From Chloroflexota bacterium (GTDB lineage Bacteria; Chloroflexota; Chloroflexia; Thermomicrobiales; UBA6265): 8,712 nt of DNA. Below are positions 5,789-8,712 of the stretch, in pieces. The stretch's first letter is position 1; each line of letters opens with the position of its first letter. The position numbers and the translations under genes were made by a program. The DNA lies in contig JAEVYR010000272.1 of NCBI GenBank assembly GCA_023392645.1, positions 1 to 8,712 of the forward strand, written 5' to 3'. The notes under the pieces were generated by a model that ran no database searches, was not told the origin of the DNA, and worked only from the letters and a program-made list of their open reading frames with translations.

Positions 5789-6425
5789 TAATGCCCGATT
5801 GCTCAGCCAATTGATCCCAGATTCGCTCGTCACGCTCTGCCGCGATTTCGGCCCAGATTTCCTCTCGATCGATCTCAACCGGCCCATTGCCGGCGTAGGC
5901 CGAGAGGGAACCTGCCAGTCGGTCGAGGAGCTCCTTCGCCTTCACCACGGAAAGCTGGCCGATCTCGTCATTGAGGATGACACGGTCGCCTTCTCGCATG
6001 GTATATTTCCGGCGGTAGGAATCGGGCATGGTAATTTGGCCCTTTGTTGTGACGCGGGTCGAGACCGACGGGAGGCGATGCTTGGATTCCTCTTCCCCCG
6101 CCGCGTAGCCCTCTTCGGCCTCCCGGAGTTCGCGCTCGTACGTCTCGCTGTGGCTTTGCTCGATGACCTCGTCCATGTCTTCGATCGTCATCACCGGCCT
6201 GTCCCGGAAGTAGTCGCGCAGGATTCCGGTCGTTTCGGGCAGCCCGGCGCGGTAGTTGTCCTGCCGAATCTTGCGCCTCCGGAACGTCCCGATTTCGAGT
6301 GCTGGATGGTCACCCGTGTCGACCCATTCGATTGTGTCGCCGGTTTCCAACTGCAAGGATTGCCGGAGCGCTGCGGGCAGCGTGAGCCGACCCTTGGTTG
6401 AAAGTGTTGTGTCGTAGTGCGGCAT
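5772..6425 (-). CDS. antitoxin with two AbrB/SpoVT-type DNA-binding domains in one chain
   Basis: Predicted 217-residue antitoxin that neutralises the PIN toxin and probably represses its own promoter. Residues of about 3-48 form a swapped-hairpin AbrB domain (STKGRLTLPAALRQSL..GDTIEW). Residues of about 121-166 form a second one (TTKGQITMPDSYRRKY..GDRVIL). Each is followed by an acidic, helical stretch: 80-114 (IEDMDEVIEQSHSETYEREL) and 184-205 (EIDREEIWAEIAAERDERI). Such tails are where AbrB-type antitoxins usually wrap the toxin. The protein therefore looks like two antitoxins fused head to tail, more than twice the usual length of 75-90 residues. The ATG at 6425 is chosen because GGAGG lies eight bases upstream. 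The frame is open to 6551, but that part runs through the promoter. The stop overlaps the toxin start. Confidence 0.85.
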   Translation of the reverse strand: MPHYDTTLSTKGRLTLPAALRQSLQLETGDTIEWVDTGDHPALEIGTFRRRKIRQDNYRAGLPETTGILRDYFRDRPVMTIEDMDEVIEQSHSETYERELREAEEGYAAGEEESKHRLPSVSTRVTTKGQITMPDSYRRKYTMREGDRVILNDEIGQLSVVKAKELLDRLAGSLSAYAGNGPVEIDREEIWAEIAAERDERIWDQLAEQSGINDDSD

Positions 6426-6433
6426 GCTTGGCA

Positions 6434-6438
6434 CCTCC
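6434..6438 (-). promoter_or_regulatory. ribosome binding site fixing the antitoxin start
   Basis: On the minus strand GGAGG is followed by eight bases and ATG at 6425. This favours the 217-residue product over longer readings of the same frame from codons inside the promoter. Confidence 0.75.
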
Positions 6439-6449
6439 GGAATCGTCTG

Positions 6450-6474
6450 TCCTACCATTATATACATCGTAGGA
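6450..6474 (-). promoter_or_regulatory. toxin-antitoxin promoter with dyad around a perfect -10 box
   Basis: On the minus strand a perfect TATAAT occupies 6462-6457. With initiation near 6450, the leader is about 25 bases and includes the GGAGG at 6438-6434. The -10 box sits inside an inverted repeat: TCCTAC (6450-6455) and GTAGGA (6469-6474), with two further pairs (AT/AT) after a one-base mismatch on each side. The dyad centre is 6462. The -35 region is a poor match to consensus. A dyad over the -10 is the expected site for autorepression by the AbrB-type antitoxin. Confidence 0.65.
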
Positions 6475-6509
6475 AATCCAGGAGGTACATATCCCGCGAA
6501 ACGAACGGA

Positions 6510-6537
6510 CGGGGTCCGGACCACCGCCCGAACCCCG
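6510..6537 (-). terminator. hairpin downstream of metH, probable terminator
   Basis: Read on the minus strand, CGGGGTTCGG (6537-6528) pairs with CCGGACCCCG (6519-6510) around an eight-base loop, giving ten pairs including one G-U. It begins 27 bases after the metH stop and is followed by a moderately T-rich stretch with no long T-run. It lies between metH and the toxin-antitoxin promoter and would insulate the two. Confidence 0.5.
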
Positions 6538-6564
6538 CCCTCATGGATCATTTTTGCGACTTGC

Positions 6565-8712
6565 TCAGTCCCCCGCCGCGGCGACGGGGACCTGGTTCTC
6601 TGCGGCCGCGCCGCCGGTGCGCAGCAGCGCGAAGTACTTCGCGTCCGGGTGGTGCACCATGATCGCTGCCGTCGACTGCTCCGGCACGAACTGCCAGCCG
6701 TCGGTGACCTCGACCCCGATCTGGCTCATGTCCAGCAGCTTGTCGACCAGCACGTGCTGCGAAAGGTCCGGGCACGACGGGTACCCCCACGAGTAGCGCT
6801 TGCCCGTCTCCTCGCCGATGCCGAGCGCCGCCCGCGAGTGCTGGTGGATCAGCTCGGCCAGCCCTTCCGCCGCCGAGACGCTCAGCCCGTGCGTGAAGTA
6901 GCTCTCCGAGTAGTCGCCCTTCGCCTGAAGCTCGTCCGTCCGTTTGGTCGCCTCGCGGCCCATCGTCACGATCTGGAACTCGACCACGTCCTTCTTGCCG
7001 CTGCCGACCGGCAGGAAGTAGTCGGACAGGCAGAGGCGCTCGCGGGCCGGTTGACGCGGGAAGGTGAAGCGCTCGATCTCGCGATCCTGGTCCTCGGGAT
7101 CGTAGATGACGAGGTCGTTGTTCTCGCTGTTGCAGGGGAAGAACCCGTAGCGCACGCGCGGCTGCAGCCAGCCCAGCGCCTTCGCGCTCTCCTGCATCCG
7201 CTTCAGGCGCGGCTCGAACTCGTTCGCCAGCAGCGCGTCCCAGTCCTCACCCTTGACGCCCTTGCCGCCCCAGTGGAGGCGGTAGAGCGTCTTCATGTCC
7301 ATGTGCGGCCAGACGTCGTCGAGCGTGAAGTCGGTCCACTCCCGCACGCCCCAGAACGGCGGCTCCGGCACGTCTTCGAGGTCCAGGATACGCGTCTCGC
7401 TGCGCCGGGTGTCGTCCGGATCGGCGGTGTTCAGGAACGACTCGCGCGTCGGCTTGTTCAGCGTCTTGCGAGCCCGCTCCAGCGTCTCTTCGATCAGTTG
7501 CGCCCGTGCCTCCGGCACGACGATCTTGTCCATCAGCGACAGCCCCTCGAAGGCGTCCTTGGCGTAGAACACGCCAGGATCGTAGGGAGTGTCGTCCTCG
7601 GGGAAGAGCGCGCGGTGCGCGTAGGCCGGGTTGATCGCCGCCCCGCCGATCATCACCGGGAACTGCTGCCCCTGGTGATGGAGCTCCCGCACGCAAAGCG
7701 GCATCTGCTTGCTCGTCGAGACCAGCAGCGCCGAGAGCCCGATCGCCGTCGCGTTGTGCTCGACCGCCGCCTCGATGATCCGCGTGATCGGCACCTGCTT
7801 GCCGAGATCGTGCACGGTGTAGCCGTTGTTGGTGAGGATCGTGTTGACGAGGTTCTTGCCGATGTCGTGGACATCGCCGTAAACCGTCGCCAGCACCACC
7901 GTGCCCTTGGTCGAGCCCTCCTGCTTTTCGAGGTAGTTCTCGAGCTGCGCGACCGCCTTCTTCATCGCCTCGGCCGACTGCAGCACGAACGGCAGGATCA
8001 GCTCGCCGGCGCCGAACTTGTCGCCGACCTCCTTCATCGCCGGCAGCAGCACGTTGTTCAGCACGTCGACCGCGTCGCCGCTTTCGGCCACCGCCTGGTC
8101 GATGTCCGCCTCGATCCCTTCCTTCTTGCGATGGACGATGCGGTAGTGCAGCCGCTCGCGCACGCCCATCTCCAGCATCGGATCCGGTCCGGCGGCATCC
8201 TCCTCGGTGCGGCCTTCGTAGTGCGAGATGATCCGTGCGAGCGCGTCCTCGCGCCGGTTGAGCACCAGGTCACGGGCCAGCTCGACCTCTTCCTCCGGGA
8301 TCTCCGACAGAGGCAGCACGTGGGACGGGTGGATGATCGCCATCGTCAGCCCGGCCTTGATGCACTCATTGAGGAAGACGGCGTTGACGACCTTGCGTGC
8401 CGCCGGGTTGATGCCAAACGACACGTTCGAGATGCCGAGCGTGAAGTTGACCTCGGGCAGCGCCTCGTGGATCAGCCGGATCCCCTCGATCGTCTCGACC
8501 GCCGAGGGCCGGAACTCCTCGTCGCCCGTGGTGAGCGGGAAGGTGAGGGCGTCGAAGATCAGGTCGCTGGAGGGAAGCCCGTACTCTTCGGTGACGATCG
8601 TGTGGATCTTCTGCGCGACCTCGAGCTTCTTCTCGCGCGTCTTGGCCATGCCGTCTTCATCGATGGTGAGCGCGACCACCGCCGCGCCGTGCGCCATCGC
8701 CAGCGGCATCAC
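6565..8712 (-). CDS. metH: cobalamin-dependent methionine synthase, C-terminal 715 residues
   Basis: Transfers a methyl group from 5-methyltetrahydrofolate to homocysteine through B12, making methionine in the cytoplasm. The gene runs off the right edge, so the homocysteine-binding domain and the start of the folate domain are not visible. In order from the edge there are: the end of the pterin-binding barrel (about 1-165, with GISNVSFGINPAARKV); the B12 cap domain (about 180-265); the Rossmann B12-binding domain (about 270-400) with the DVHDIG motif, whose His282 is the lower cobalt ligand, plus SALL at 327-330 and GG at 356-357; and the reactivation domain (about 450-695) with the AdoMet-binding RYSWGYPSCPD segment at 639-649. 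The PPFWG linker and length suggest the non-enterobacterial type of activation domain. All key residues in view are intact. A hairpin at 6510-6537 may end the transcript. No riboswitch can be looked for, since the 5' end is outside. Confidence 0.96.
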   Translation of the reverse strand: MMPLAMAHGAAVVALTIDEDGMAKTREKKLEVAQKIHTIVTEEYGLPSSDLIFDALTFPLTTGDEEFRPSAVETIEGIRLIHEALPEVNFTLGISNVSFGINPAARKVVNAVFLNECIKAGLTMAIIHPSHVLPLSEIPEEEVELARDLVLNRREDALARIISHYEGRTEEDAAGPDPMLEMGVRERLHYRIVHRKKEGIEADIDQAVAESGDAVDVLNNVLLPAMKEVGDKFGAGELILPFVLQSAEAMKKAVAQLENYLEKQEGSTKGTVVLATVYGDVHDIGKNLVNTILTNNGYTVHDLGKQVPITRIIEAAVEHNATAIGLSALLVSTSKQMPLCVRELHHQGQQFPVMIGGAAINPAYAHRALFPEDDTPYDPGVFYAKDAFEGLSLMDKIVVPEARAQLIEETLERARKTLNKPTRESFLNTADPDDTRRSETRILDLEDVPEPPFWGVREWTDFTLDDVWPHMDMKTLYRLHWGGKGVKGEDWDALLANEFEPRLKRMQESAKALGWLQPRVRYGFFPCNSENNDLVIYDPEDQDREIERFTFPRQPARERLCLSDYFLPVGSGKKDVVEFQIVTMGREATKRTDELQAKGDYSESYFTHGLSVSAAEGLAELIHQHSRAALGIGEETGKRYSWGYPSCPDLSQHVLVDKLLDMSQIGVEVTDGWQFVPEQSTAAIMVHHPDAKYFALLRTGGAAAENQVPVAAAGD

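Noticed and set aside
5763..6401. 212-codon plus-strand open frame opposite the antitoxin.
   Set aside because: Two AbrB domains, a promoter and a ribosome site all support the minus strand. The plus frame has no ribosome site or recognisable motif.
6426..6551. N-terminal extension of the antitoxin frame back to 6551.
   Set aside because: It would run through the TATAAT promoter and the metH hairpin. GGAGG at the proper distance supports the ATG at 6425.
1..8712. Search by eye for CRISPR arrays, tRNA or rRNA genes, transposases and attachment sites.
   Set aside because: No regularly spaced repeats beyond the two 17-bp copies, no tRNA-like cloverleaf with conserved loop bases, and no transposase or integrase motifs were seen.

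Overview
The window comes from a GC-rich bacterium. The long LuxR-type regulator with a helical repeat region, the Rv1855c-like F420-dependent oxidoreductase and the form of MetH present here would all fit Chloroflexota (Thermomicrobia-like) or Actinobacteria. This is an inference from family content and base composition, and no marker gene settles it.

Left part, + strand. Bases 1-2097 hold the C-terminal two thirds or more of a large STAND-type LuxR regulator whose start lies outside the window. A 201-base gap follows. It contains a near-textbook MerR-type promoter: a 19-bp spacer with a dyad centred in it. This promoter drives a MerR regulator with a GyrI-like ligand domain (2299-3162). Just downstream is a small MGMT/alkyltransferase-like protein of unknown function (3217-3624), and the two probably share a transcript.

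Middle part, + strand. An isochorismatase-fold hydrolase (3711-4280) with a full Asp-Lys-Cys triad follows, preceded by a perfect 19-bp palindrome and a TACCCT -10-like box. An LLM-class F420-dependent oxidoreductase (4349-5203) comes next, with its own extended -10 box. The gap at 5204-5380 lies between convergent genes. It holds two copies of a 17-bp repeat, one of which supplies the oxidoreductase stop codon, plus several hairpins.

Right part, - strand. A type II toxin-antitoxin operon (6425 down to 5381) encodes a PIN-domain toxin and an unusual antitoxin with two AbrB/SpoVT-type DNA-binding domains in one chain. Its promoter has a perfect TATAAT box flanked by an inverted repeat. Upstream of it, reading leftwards from the window edge, is the C-terminal 715 residues of cobalamin-dependent methionine synthase MetH (8712 down to 6565), followed by a hairpin that may terminate it.

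The best candidates for something new are the double-AbrB antitoxin with its promoter dyad and the MerR/GyrI plus MGMT-like pair. Neither can be shown to be undescribed from sequence alone. The remaining genes look ordinary.
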